DNA from: Paenibacillus sp. DMB20
GTDB lineage: Bacteria; Bacillota; Bacilli; Paenibacillales; Paenibacillaceae
Length of the DNA: 64,000 nucleotides
Direction: 5' to 3'
Assembly: GCF_000987955.1 (NCBI RefSeq)
Contig: NZ_LAZU01000037.1
Coordinates: 1 to 64,000, forward strand
Part shown: positions 44,278-53,142 of the stretch, piece after piece
Numbering within the stretch: position 1 is the stretch's first letter
Layout of the letters: every line of letters begins with the position of its first letter
Program-made: the position numbers and the translations under genes
The notes under the pieces: model-generated
What the model was told of the DNA's origin: nothing
Seen by the model: only the letters and a program-made list of their open reading frames with translations
The model's database searches: none

Positions 44278-44607
44278 TCATGCGATGCTGTCCTGATCTT
44301 TTATGGCTTCGCCCCGAACACGCTCCATAAAATCAAACACAACCTTCCGATTATTTTTGGTTCCCATCAGCTTCACCATGATTTTGCCCAGCCAGTTAAC
44401 CCCTTTGTTCTGACCGCTATATATGAATCGGGTATGTCTGTCATCCACTTTAATGAGAGTAAAGGATGCTTCAATCTCAAATATTCTCGCTAAAGTAAAC
44501 CCGATTTTGTTATGTTTTTTGTCAGGTGTATTTTCGTATTCGAGATCTACTACAATATAGGTCTCAATATTGGCCTCAATGATCGTCTCTTCTTTCCATT
44601 GGATCAT
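44278..44607 (-). CDS. SRPBCC-family protein, shortened
   Basis: A 109-residue protein starting MIQWKEETIIEA, with good ribosome site AAGGAG. The remainder (KIGFTLARIFEIEASFTL, TRFIYSGQNKGVNWLG) resembles polyketide-cyclase-like SRPBCC proteins of Bacillaceae that are about 150 residues long. The first strand (EANIET) runs directly into YIVVDLEYE; the ~40 residues normally between them seem to be missing, as after an in-frame deletion. Probably a decayed gene. Confidence 0.6.
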   Translation of the reverse strand: MIQWKEETIIEANIETYIVVDLEYENTPDKKHNKIGFTLARIFEIEASFTLIKVDDRHTRFIYSGQNKGVNWLGKIMVKLMGTKNNRKVVFDFMERVRGEAIKDQDSIA

Positions 44608-44766
44608 CAAAATTCTCCTTACCTGTCTTTTAGTCATCTTTCGTTATCTTAAGCTTTATACGTGAATCCTGTTTTCTATAATTAGCATACCACTGCCTCT
44701 CGGTATTTATCGTTTCCTATGATGAGCATTCATTTTAACGATCGCTCCAAGATTCTCGCTAAAAAG

Positions 44767-45423
44767 TTACAAATTATCGATGCTGTTTAGCAGCAGGATA
44801 AGCCCGGCAATGCACATAATCCAGGAAAGTGCCGAGCCGGAGCTTTTGGCGATTTTTATTCGAAACTTCTCCAAAGGTCTCTGCATCTTGCGGCCAAATA
44901 CGAGATGAAGTCCAAACAGCAACAACGGCGGTAGAATCATAATGAAATTATACGCAACCAAAATGGGTGCCCACTGAACGATCGGCAATTGCGCAGCGGT
45001 CATAAGCCCAATCGCCGCAAAATAAGGCAGTGCCGTCGCCACTTCAATCAATGAAGTGGTAAGTCCGAGCCCGATCATCGCACCGATGCTTTTTGATTTT
45101 GGACGGCGCGGTTCGGTTGTTTTCTCCGTAGTGACATAAAAACTGCCGATAAATAAGGCTCCTCCAACTATAGCCATGAGCCAGCTTACCGTCCGATTCT
45201 GAAGAACGTTAGATACCGATTCAAAAACGACATCTAAACCCAGCATCAGCGAAACGCCAACGAAGAAGTAAAATCCCGCCACCGTTATCAAATAAACTAA
45301 TAAACGTGGGACAAGCCGGTCCCTCTCAGAGATTAGTAAATATACGGTTACTCCTAGCGTGGCTGGACTAAGCGTATCTAACAGCGATAATGCCCCAACG
45401 GAGAGAAGCAGTTCTATGGTCAA
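44767..45423 (-). CDS. GAP/Sap-family (LysE-like) membrane transporter
   Basis: A 218-residue protein with six hydrophobic segments and the LysE/CcdA-like early motif LSLLDTLSPATLGVTVYLL and a second half GLGLTTSLIEVATALPYFAA. The family includes the Sap (sulfolipid-1-addressing) proteins; the transported compound is unknown. It starts at TTG, overlapping the stop of the MerR gene, with GGAGG upstream, so it is the partner gene of that regulator. Confidence 0.8.
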   Translation of the reverse strand: MTIELLLSVGALSLLDTLSPATLGVTVYLLISERDRLVPRLLVYLITVAGFYFFVGVSLMLGLDVVFESVSNVLQNRTVSWLMAIVGGALFIGSFYVTTEKTTEPRRPKSKSIGAMIGLGLTTSLIEVATALPYFAAIGLMTAAQLPIVQWAPILVAYNFIMILPPLLLFGLHLVFGRKMQRPLEKFRIKIAKSSGSALSWIMCIAGLILLLNSIDNL

Positions 45424-46199
45424 GATCCTTCCTCCTGTTCAGGCTGTTGTTCCTTGCGAGCCGTATAAATATCGAATGCTTGCCCCATCAATTCAAGAAG
45501 CTCCTGTTCAATCGGATATAGACCCATTTGCTCGGATAGATCCGGCGAATTTCTGATATCCCATAACTTTTCGATAAAAGTGTCTTCATCCTTAAAGGTT
45601 TCCAATCGTTTTTCGTCCATTCGTCCTACGATTCGTTGAACCTCGGACGATTTCGGTCCGTCTTTCATATGCCTTTTGAGTTGTCCCAGCAAAGCGATCC
45701 ATTCCAGAGAGTCGGGATCATCGCTGTTCATGTTAGGAAGCAGACTCAGCAATTCCTTTTCGCGGTCTTCAAACATCTGATTACGGAACGCTTGCCTCAA
45801 CGCCGGTTCGCTTCCGGACAGCTGGATAAGTTTTTGAATAACCGTCCAACTCGTTTCTCCTTCCAACGCGATACTATGAAGCAGCTCCCGCAAAGCAGAC
45901 TCTATTTGCCTCAACCTTTTTTGTTCATTTAGAACATAGTCTAATTGATTTTTCAAACTGGTTGACCAATTCCATTCCCGGTTCTTGAGCATGTCCGAAA
46001 TTTCCTGGAGACTGAAGCCTAAGCTTTTTAAAAATTGAATCTGCTGCAGCTTCTTCAGATCTTCATCGCTATACATCCGGTGTTTCCCCTGTGTCCTCGC
46101 TGAAGGGATCAGTAAACCGATCTGATCATAGTAACGCAGCGTTCTGACGGTTATGCCCGTCTGTTTTGTTATTTCTTGAATGGGAATCGATTCAAACAC
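45420..46199 (-). CDS. MerR-family regulator with TipA-like C-terminal region
   Basis: A 259-residue regulator: MerR winged helix (PIQEITKQTGITVRTLRYYD, KLQQIQFLKSLGFSLQEIS), coiled coil (residues ~75-110) and a helical C-terminal effector-binding part like the TipAS group (LYPIEQELLELMGQAFDIY). Start is GTG. It controls, and is co-transcribed with, the membrane transporter gene; an antibiotic-responsive efflux-type role is likely (inference). Confidence 0.85.
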   Translation of the reverse strand: MFESIPIQEITKQTGITVRTLRYYDQIGLLIPSARTQGKHRMYSDEDLKKLQQIQFLKSLGFSLQEISDMLKNREWNWSTSLKNQLDYVLNEQKRLRQIESALRELLHSIALEGETSWTVIQKLIQLSGSEPALRQAFRNQMFEDREKELLSLLPNMNSDDPDSLEWIALLGQLKRHMKDGPKSSEVQRIVGRMDEKRLETFKDEDTFIEKLWDIRNSPDLSEQMGLYPIEQELLELMGQAFDIYTARKEQQPEQEEGS

Positions 46200-46322
46200 C
46201 TGCTTCCTACTCTTATCGTATAAGCCGATTATACAAGGTGACGCAACGTCATTTTCAACCCCTTTTCATGTAAAAAAGAAATACCAGAGCGAAAATTTTT
46301 TTTAAAAAAATGATTAGCGTTA

Positions 46323-46353
46323 TTGACTCTACCATAATGGTATACATCATACT
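46323..46353 (+). promoter_or_regulatory. MerR-type promoter with 19-bp spacer and palindromic operator
   Basis: TTGACT (46323-46328) and CATACT (46348-46353) are 19 bp apart, the over-long spacing typical of MerR-activated promoters. The spacer holds the palindrome TACCATAATGGTA. It drives the MerR-GyrI gene that starts 46 nt downstream, so autoregulation is likely. Confidence 0.7.
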
Positions 46354-46398
46354 CAAGATGAGCTCAGGCAAAATACCGCGGTGGAAGGAAGATCGTGC

Positions 46399-47219
46399 AT
46401 GTTTCGAATAGGTGATTTCTCCAAACTGTCGAGGGTCAGTATACGGATGCTCCGACACTACGATGAAATGGGTTTGCTTGTACCCGAATACGTGGATGAA
46501 ATGACAGGATATCGTTATTACAAGGCAGGACAGCTCGTGCTCGCGAACCGAATCCGTTCATTAAAGGATATGGGCTTTAGCCTTGCGTTGATCGGGTCGA
46601 TTTTGAAGGAATACGGCGATGCGAGAGTCTTCGAAAACATCTTTTGATTCAACAAGCGCAAATGAAGGAACAAGAACAATTATTAAAGGGCAGGTTGTCG
46701 ATCATTCAGACAGCGATCCAACAACTCGGAAAGGATGGTTTACCTATGAAATACAATGTTACCCTTAAAGAAATTAGTTCAAGATATGTAGCGAGCCTTC
46801 GCAAAATCATTCCAACGTATAATCAAGAGGGGCTGTTGTGGAACCAGCTCATGGAAGAAACAAGAGGGTATCGGCTTCAACTTGCAGAACCTCGAATGAG
46901 CCTCGCGGTATTTCATGATGAAGGCTATAAAGAAGCGGATGTGGACGTTGAGATACAGATTTCTGTTATCGGCCCTTACCAGGACACGGAGCATGTCCGT
47001 TTCAAGCAAGTTCCTGAGCAGCTGGTGACATCCACCATGATTGAAGGAAGCTACGAACAATTGGGAGCTGCGAATGAAGTGATTGCGGCATGGATCTCGG
47101 GCAATCAATATGAAATAAACGGCCCTATGTTTAACATTTATCATGTCGGTCCGGGGACTGAACCGAATCCGGATCTATGGGTAACGGAGTTGTGTTATCC
47201 GGTAAAAAAGAAATCGTGA
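46399..47219 (+). CDS. MerR-family regulator with GyrI-like effector domain, one frameshift
   Basis: N-terminal MerR domain (MFRIGDFSKLSRVSIRMLRH, TGYRYYKAGQL, RIRSLKDMGFSLALI), coiled coil (residues ~80-115), then a GyrI/AraC-effector-like domain (VTLKEISSRYVASLRKIIPT to WVTELCYPV). As given it splits at 46634-46637 (four A); one more A restores EKHLLIQQAQM and a 273-residue BmrR/BltR-like protein. The ATG 46399 follows GGAAGGA. Such regulators sense lipophilic cations or drugs. Confidence 0.85.
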
Positions 47220-47292
47220 GAGTTTAAGCCGCGTATCGACATGCTAAGAAGAAGCAAGCCGTTCACCCGATGATGAATATCAGGCTTCCCAG

Positions 47293-47326
47293 AAAAAAAA
47301 GCACGTCCACTCAAGGACGTGCTTTT
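47293..47326. terminator. Bidirectional terminator between MerR-GyrI gene and dnaD
   Basis: GCACGTCC pairs with GGACGTGC; T4 follows on the plus strand and T8 on the minus strand. It begins directly at the dnaD stop. Confidence 0.88.
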
Positions 47327-48087
47327 CATGATCTGCCTATGTTTCTGAACTTTTGGGTATATGCCTTGGCATCCTGAGCCGTGCGCACTCGGTTCCGGCT
47401 CCATTCCAGCAAGATCCGGTCGATGTACCGGAAATGCACTTTTCCGGCAAACACCGCTTCTTTCAGAGCAAGCAGGATCAGTTCGTCGGGATACCGGTCC
47501 TGATCCACCCAGCCGGAGATCGTCTCCAGCTCCATGGGAGACAGCGGACGGCCGAATTCTTTCTCGAATATGGAAAAGAGATTCCGTTCCTCTTGAACCG
47601 GCGACGACACGTTCGATGCCGGCGTAAAGCTGCGGTGCGAAGGGGCCGAAGGGACCAGCGTGCTCCGCTCGCCCGGCGTTCCGGCGCTTTCGCTGTTTCC
47701 GCTGCGGCTGTCTTCGGCCAAGCAGCGTCCCAGCTCTTCATATACCCCGCTCAAGTTATATCGTTCAAATTGGATCCCGCGTTCGTGATCCACATGTTCG
47801 TCTATCCCGAGCAGGCCTTTTTTCATCAGTCTCTGCAAAGCCATTGCAATCGATTCTGCCGAGGCTCCGGTAACATGCTGCAGCTCTTCCAACGAGGGAA
47901 AAGCCTTGAACTCCACCTGTTGAAACCCGATCAAATGAATGAGCAGCATGCAGTCGTTCCCGCTTAACCCGAGCGTCCGGTAATAGCGGAGCAAGGCATA
48001 CGGAATCAGGGCAGTACCCTGATTCATTCCGGCTGCGGCACCGGCTGCCCAGGCTTTAACTTCGTCGCCGGCATTGGGCCGGTTCAA
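47326..48087 (-). CDS. dnaD: DnaD-family replication initiation protein
   Basis: A 253-residue protein with N-terminal winged-helix DnaD domain (residues ~30-120, YRTLGLSGNDCMLLIHLIGF) and C-terminal DnaD/DnaB2 domain (residues ~165-230, FEKEFGRPLSPMELETISGW, IDRILLEW). In Bacillus DnaD helps load the replicative helicase at oriC and PriA-dependent sites. The start is probably TTG 48085-48087, 7 nt after GGAGG; a GTG five codons upstream contains that site. It follows asnS directly, as in Bacillus subtilis. Confidence 0.9.
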   Translation of the reverse strand: MNRPNAGDEVKAWAAGAAAGMNQGTALIPYALLRYYRTLGLSGNDCMLLIHLIGFQQVEFKAFPSLEELQHVTGASAESIAMALQRLMKKGLLGIDEHVDHERGIQFERYNLSGVYEELGRCLAEDSRSGNSESAGTPGERSTLVPSAPSHRSFTPASNVSSPVQEERNLFSIFEKEFGRPLSPMELETISGWVDQDRYPDELILLALKEAVFAGKVHFRYIDRILLEWSRNRVRTAQDAKAYTQKFRNIGRS

Positions 48088-48102
48088 ACTTCTGTCCTCC
48101 AC

Positions 48103-49398
48103 TTACGGATACAGCCGGTACAGGGTGCGAGGGAATGGAATGGTTTCACGCACGTGATCCAGGCCGCAGATCCACGCAACGGTCCGCTCCAGTCCGAGAC
48201 CGAAGCCGGCATGCGGAACGGTTCCGTATGTTCTGAGGTCCATGTACCACTGGTAGGTTTCCATGGACAGATGATGCTCTTTAAACCGCTCTTCCAGAAG
48301 TTTCGGATCGTCGATGCGCTGCGAGCCTCCGATAATCTCGCCATAGCCTTCCGGCGCGATCATATCGGCGCAGAGAACGACTTCCGGACGATTCGGATCC
48401 GGCTTCATATAGAAAGCCTTGATGCTTGCAGGGTAATGCGTAATGAACACGGGCTTCTCGTATTTCTCCGCGATTGCCGTTTCATGCGGCGCGCCAAAAT
48501 CCTCGCCCCAGGATATTTCATGGCCTTCCGACTGCAGGAATTCGATAGCCTCGTCGTAGGTGATGCGAGGGAATGGAGCCTGGATGGCTTCCAGCTTGGA
48601 TATGTCGCGTCCTACGGCTTCCAGCTCCTGCCGGCAGTTTTTCACGACCGATTGCACCACATGGCTGATGAAGTTTTCCTGAACGCGGAGGCTTTCCTCG
48701 TGATCCGTAAACGCCATTTCCGGCTCGATCATCCAGAACTCGATCAGGTGACGGCGGGTTTTGGATTTTTCGGCACGGAACGTCGGTCCGAAGGAGTATA
48801 CTTTTCCCAGCGCCATGGCAGCCGCTTCCATGTAAAGCTGTCCGCTTTGCGTAAGATAAGCGTCCTCGTCGAAATATTTCGTGTGGAACAGGTTTGTCGT
48901 TCCTTCCGCGGAGGTCGGCGTCAGGATCGGCGGATCCACGAGCGTAAAGCCGTTCGTATCAAAGAATTCCTGAATCGCACGGATAATTTCGGCACGAATA
49001 ACCATGATTGCGCGCTGCTTCTGCGTACGGAGCCACAAATGACGGTGATCCATCAAATAATCCACGCCATGCTCCTTCGGCGTAATCGGATAATTCTCGG
49101 TCAAATGGATGATCTCGATGCCGGTAACGGTCAGCTCATAGCCTGATTGGCTGCGCGGCTCCTCCCGGATTACGCCTGTAACATACAAGGAGCTTTCCTG
49201 GGTCAGGCTCTTCGCATCGTTCCAGACCTGCTCCGAAACCTCGTTTTTCACTACAACGCCCTGGATATACCCGGTCCCGTCCCGGAGCTGAAGAAATTGA
49301 ATTTTCCCGCTGGAACGCTTGTTGTTAATCCAGGCGCCGATCGTCACGGTCTCCCCAACGTGCCGGCTGACTTGACGAATGACACTTTTCGTGGCCAT
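48103..49398 (-). CDS. asnS: Asparaginyl-tRNA synthetase
   Basis: A 431-residue class IIb synthetase: OB-fold anticodon domain (residues ~15-100), motif 2 (FRAEKSKTRRHLIEFWMIEPE) and motif 3 (GFGLGLERTVAWICGL). Ribosome site AAGGGAGAG. Followed by dnaD after 15 nt. Confidence 0.96.
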   Translation of the reverse strand: MATKSVIRQVSRHVGETVTIGAWINNKRSSGKIQFLQLRDGTGYIQGVVVKNEVSEQVWNDAKSLTQESSLYVTGVIREEPRSQSGYELTVTGIEIIHLTENYPITPKEHGVDYLMDHRHLWLRTQKQRAIMVIRAEIIRAIQEFFDTNGFTLVDPPILTPTSAEGTTNLFHTKYFDEDAYLTQSGQLYMEAAAMALGKVYSFGPTFRAEKSKTRRHLIEFWMIEPEMAFTDHEESLRVQENFISHVVQSVVKNCRQELEAVGRDISKLEAIQAPFPRITYDEAIEFLQSEGHEISWGEDFGAPHETAIAEKYEKPVFITHYPASIKAFYMKPDPNRPEVVLCADMIAPEGYGEIIGGSQRIDDPKLLEERFKEHHLSMETYQWYMDLRTYGTVPHAGFGLGLERTVAWICGLDHVRETIPFPRTLYRLYP

Positions 49399-49418
49399 GC
49401 ATTAATCTCTCCCTTTAA

Positions 49419-50633
49419 CTACTCTTTACTGTTTGCCGTTTGCACGATGCGGTGCGTATCCCTTGCGATAACCAGTTCCTCGTTGGTTGGGATGACAAGC
49501 ACTTCCACTTTGGAGTTGGCGGAAGAAATGCGGCGCGGATCTCCGGAACGCACTTTGTTCAACTCCTCATCCAGTTCAACGCCGAGGTAGGTCAGCTGCT
49601 CCAATACTTTTTGACGCAGAACAACGGAGTTCTCACCGACACCGGCGGTAAATACAATAACGTCCACACCGTTCATGGCCGCTGCGTAGGACCCGATATA
49701 TTTGCGCAAACGGTATTCGTACATTTCGAAAGCAAGCGTGGAATTAGGTTCTCCCTTTTCCATGCCCTCCGTAATTTCCCGCATGTCGCTGCTGATGCCC
49801 GAGATGGCGAGCAGACCGCTGTGCTTGTTCAGCATCGAGTTCACTTCGTTGACCGTCAATTCTTCCTTGTTCATCACGTAAGGAACGATGGCAGGATCGA
49901 GATCGCCGCTCCGCGTGCCCATCATCAGGCCTTCCAGCGGAGTCATGCCCATGGAGGTGTCGATCGACTTGCCGCCTTGGACGGCCGTAATCGACGCTCC
50001 GTTGCCGATATGGCAGGTAATGATCTTCAGGTCCTCGATCGGACGGTTCAGGAATTCGGCAGCCGTTTCGCTCACATACTCATGGGACGTCCCGTGAGCG
50101 CCGTAACGGCGGACTTTATATTTATTATAAAGAACTCTTGGAATAGCGTACAGATATGATTTTTCCGGCATGGTCTGATGGAAGGCCGTATCGAATACCA
50201 CGACCTGCGGAACGCCGGGCATATTCGTCTCCGCCGCTTTGATCCCCATCATGGAAGCAGGGTTATGCAGCGGCGCCAAGTCGAACAGACGGCGGATTTC
50301 CGCTTTGGCCGGTCCGTCGACCAGAGCCGACTCCTTGAAGTATTCGCCCCCGTGAACGACGCGGTGTCCCACGGCCTGAATCTCGTCGATGGAAGAGATC
50401 ACGCCGTGCTCTTCATGGATCAGCATGCCGAGTACTTTACGGATTGCCGTGGTATGCTCCAAGATCTCGCTAACCTCCGTCACGTCCTGCTTGCCGGTCG
50501 GTTTATGGGTCAGGATCGAGGAATCCATGCCGATCCGTTCCACCAGTCCTTTCGCCAGAACCGACTCATCCGTCATATCGTACAGCTGGTATTTCAGCGA
50601 GGAGCTCCCTGCGTTAATTACGAGAATTTTCAT
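49419..50633 (-). CDS. ackA: Acetate kinase
   Basis: A 404-residue ASKHA-fold kinase interconverting acetate + ATP and acetyl phosphate. Signatures: VINAGSSSLKYQLYD at the start, GHRVVHGGEYF, MGTRSGDLDPAI and FTAGVGENS. The ATG overlaps the hbd stop by 4 nt, so the two are translationally coupled. No pta gene is in the window. Confidence 0.96.
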   Translation of the reverse strand: MKILVINAGSSSLKYQLYDMTDESVLAKGLVERIGMDSSILTHKPTGKQDVTEVSEILEHTTAIRKVLGMLIHEEHGVISSIDEIQAVGHRVVHGGEYFKESALVDGPAKAEIRRLFDLAPLHNPASMMGIKAAETNMPGVPQVVVFDTAFHQTMPEKSYLYAIPRVLYNKYKVRRYGAHGTSHEYVSETAAEFLNRPIEDLKIITCHIGNGASITAVQGGKSIDTSMGMTPLEGLMMGTRSGDLDPAIVPYVMNKEELTVNEVNSMLNKHSGLLAISGISSDMREITEGMEKGEPNSTLAFEMYEYRLRKYIGSYAAAMNGVDVIVFTAGVGENSVVLRQKVLEQLTYLGVELDEELNKVRSGDPRRISSANSKVEVLVIPTNEELVIARDTHRIVQTANSKE

Positions 50634-51502
50634 ATCCGGTCACCATCCTTGTCGTACTTGAAAAAGCCTTCTCCGGTTTTCACGCCGAGATGTCCCGCGC
50701 GGACCATTTTTTTGATCACGATGGACGGACGGTACTTCAGCTCGCCGAATTCGCGGAACATCCGCTCCAGCGCGGCCAATACGGAATCCAAACCGAAGCG
50801 GTCGGCCATTTCAAGCGGTCCGTACTGAAAGCTGTATCCGATTCTCATCGCGTCATCGATATCCTCGGCGGAAGCCACCCCTTCCTGAAGCAGATGCAGC
50901 GCTTCGTTTATGAGAAGGCAAATCATGCGGCTCGAGACAAAGCCTGGCGATTCATACACCATGATGCCTTTTTTCTCCACAACCTCTTCCACAAAACGTT
51001 TCGTTTCCGCGAACGTGTTTTCAGAGGTTTTCAGACCGCGGATGATTTCTACCAAATCTACTTTCGATACGGGATGTATGAAGTGCATGCCAATAACCCG
51101 CTCCGGATACATGGTCGAGCTTGCAAGCTCGGTCAAGCTAAGCGAGGAGGTGTTGCTGGCGAGTATAATATTGCTTGGGCATACCTGGTCGAGCTGTGCA
51201 AACACTTGCTTTTTCGCTTCCAGATCCTCCGTGATCGTCTCGATGACCATATCGCAGGCGCTGAGTTCCGCAAAGTGAGTTACTTTTTGGATCCGGCTCA
51301 GAATCAGCTTTTTCTCAGCAAGCGTAATCCCCCATTTTTCAAGCTGTTTGTCGAGGCTCGTTTCAATCATTCCATACGAATATTCAAGCTTTTCGGGGGT
51401 TTTCTCTACCAGCATCACGTCAAGACCTTTGGCAGCCAGCATTTCGGCAATGCCTTGCCCCATGGTTCCTCCGCCGATCACGCCGATTTTTTTGAAGTTC
51501 AT
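50630..51502 (-). CDS. hbd: 3-hydroxybutyryl-CoA dehydrogenase
   Basis: A 290-residue NAD-dependent enzyme: Rossmann motif IGVIGGGTMGQGIAEML at the start, catalytic His in MHFIHPVSKVDLVEI and the C-terminal domain GFVSSRMICLLINEAL. Acts in butyrate/PHB-type or fatty-acid metabolism. The ATG at 51500-51502 begins the Rossmann fold properly; the 22 upstream codons have no ribosome site. Coupled to ackA, suggesting a shared acyl-CoA/acetate overflow role. Confidence 0.93.
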   Translation of the reverse strand: MNFKKIGVIGGGTMGQGIAEMLAAKGLDVMLVEKTPEKLEYSYGMIETSLDKQLEKWGITLAEKKLILSRIQKVTHFAELSACDMVIETITEDLEAKKQVFAQLDQVCPSNIILASNTSSLSLTELASSTMYPERVIGMHFIHPVSKVDLVEIIRGLKTSENTFAETKRFVEEVVEKKGIMVYESPGFVSSRMICLLINEALHLLQEGVASAEDIDDAMRIGYSFQYGPLEMADRFGLDSVLAALERMFREFGELKYRPSIVIKKMVRAGHLGVKTGEGFFKYDKDGDRI

Positions 51503-51613
51503 GGTTTTTCGTTCCACCCTTTCCTGATCTCTATACTCTATTGTACCCTTCTTTGTCGAAAAATACATTTATACAGGCACAAGATATAATAATATCTTAG
51601 CATGAGAAAAAAG

Positions 51614-51649
51614 TAAAAAAAAATAACCAGCATAACAATTTATGCTGGT
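51614..51649 (-). terminator. Terminator overlapping the stop codon of the FtsH-like gene
   Basis: ACCAGCATAA pairs with TTATGCTGGT and a T9 run follows on the minus strand. The 5' arm contains the last codons and the TAA stop of the FtsH-like gene (51640). Confidence 0.85.
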
Positions 51650-53142
51650 AAAAGGGCATTTTCACGAAATTGACATCGGAATTGCTCGCCCGACAATATT
51701 TCTTCCCTCATCAGGATATCGAGAGAATTGTCGAAAATTGGCCGATTTTGTTCAAGCATATGCTTTGTCCGGTTCATCAAGTCTTCCAAAATCTGATTGT
51801 TCTCTTTCATCAGCTCTTCGGTGGTTACCATATTCATGTTGATGATGCCGAGAGAGGTAAGCCCGGACTTCATCATGGTCTCCACGATGCTCAGCGACTG
51901 CTCGAAGTCGTTGCTTGAACCCGTGCTGCGGCCGCCGTAGTACATCTCTTCCGCTGCCGCCCCGCCGAGTGCGATCATGATCTGTTCTTCGAGGAACGAT
52001 TTCGTGTACAGGTACTGCTCCTGCTGGGGATTGTGGCGGACATAACCGAGTGCCTTGCCGCGCGGGCTCAGAGCAACCTGCTTTACGCTGCCCGGGCGTA
52101 CCAGCTCAGCCATAATCGCATGGCCGAGTTCGTGAATGGCGACCCTCTTTTTCTCTTCCAGATTGGATTCGCGGTCAGAGCGTTCGCCCATCATCACTTT
52201 ATCGATCGCCAAGGAAAGATGGCGCTGATGAATCGATTCCTCGTTCTCGCGCATCGTATAAATCGCAGCTTCGTTCATCATGCTTTCGAGCTGGGCCCCG
52301 GAGAAGCCGTAAGCCTCTTCCGCGATTTTCTCCAAGTCCACGTCCGGATGAAGAGGTTTGTTCGCGGCATGCAAATTCAAAATGTGGAGACGTCCCTTTT
52401 TATCCGGGAGGTCCACCTGAATATGGCGGTCAAACCGACCCGGACGGAGCAGTGCGCCGTCCAGCATTTCCTTGCGGTTGGTTGCGGCAATAACCAAAAG
52501 CCGGGGAGCATCGGCAGAGTAAATTCCATCCATCTCCGTTAACAGCTGGTTCAGCGTCTGATCGTATTCCCGCTGCTGACCGCCCTCGCGTTTGCCTCCG
52601 ATGACGTCGATCTCGTCTATGAAAATAATCGCGCTTTGCTTGTTCTCTTTAGCCGCACGGGTGCGCGCTTCTTTGAACAGTTCGCGGATGCGGCCGGCCC
52701 CGACGCCGACGTACATCTCCACGAATTCGCTGCCGGACGCGGCGACGAATACGGAGTTGGTATAGTGGGCCGCCGCTTTGGCCATCAGGGTTTTGCCCGT
52801 TCCCGGAGGCCCCGTGAGCAAAATTCCTTTCAGCGGACGAATGCCGAATTTTTTGATCTCTTCGTGACGGATCAGAAAATCGAGTGCTTCGCGCAGCTCC
52901 TGCTTCGCATTATCCTGTCCGCCGATTTCTTCGAATGTCAATTTTGCCGGCCCGCTCTTGTTGCGCTTGCGCTCGCCCCCGGCACCGACGGCGATGCCGC
53001 CCTTCATTTTTACGATGAAAAGCAGGGCCCCCACAAGCATGGCTGCGATCAGAATGGGAACCACATTGAAACCGATGAAGGCAAGAAACACGAACAAAAC
53101 GGGAATGAACCCGATGACTACTTCTTTGGTCCACTTAGGCAT
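51640..53142 (-). CDS. FtsH-like AAA+ zinc metalloprotease, short paralogue (500 aa)
   Basis: Two closely spaced N-terminal membrane segments (residues ~8-46) without the ~70-residue extracytoplasmic loop of classical FtsH, then the AAA module (Walker A LTGPPGTGKT, Walker B IIFIDEID, SRH ATNRKEMLDGALLRPGRFDRH) and the protease domain with zinc site HELGH and third ligand Asp in GSSNDFEQS. About 150 residues shorter than standard FtsH. The gene start overlaps the upstream membrane-protein gene by 8 nt, suggesting a dedicated partner. Likely a specialised, possibly sporulation-linked membrane protease (inference). Confidence 0.88.
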   Translation of the reverse strand: MPKWTKEVVIGFIPVLFVFLAFIGFNVVPILIAAMLVGALLFIVKMKGGIAVGAGGERKRNKSGPAKLTFEEIGGQDNAKQELREALDFLIRHEEIKKFGIRPLKGILLTGPPGTGKTLMAKAAAHYTNSVFVAASGSEFVEMYVGVGAGRIRELFKEARTRAAKENKQSAIIFIDEIDVIGGKREGGQQREYDQTLNQLLTEMDGIYSADAPRLLVIAATNRKEMLDGALLRPGRFDRHIQVDLPDKKGRLHILNLHAANKPLHPDVDLEKIAEEAYGFSGAQLESMMNEAAIYTMRENEESIHQRHLSLAIDKVMMGERSDRESNLEEKKRVAIHELGHAIMAELVRPGSVKQVALSPRGKALGYVRHNPQQEQYLYTKSFLEEQIMIALGGAAAEEMYYGGRSTGSSNDFEQSLSIVETMMKSGLTSLGIINMNMVTTEELMKENNQILEDLMNRTKHMLEQNRPIFDNSLDILMREEILSGEQFRCQFRENALLPA

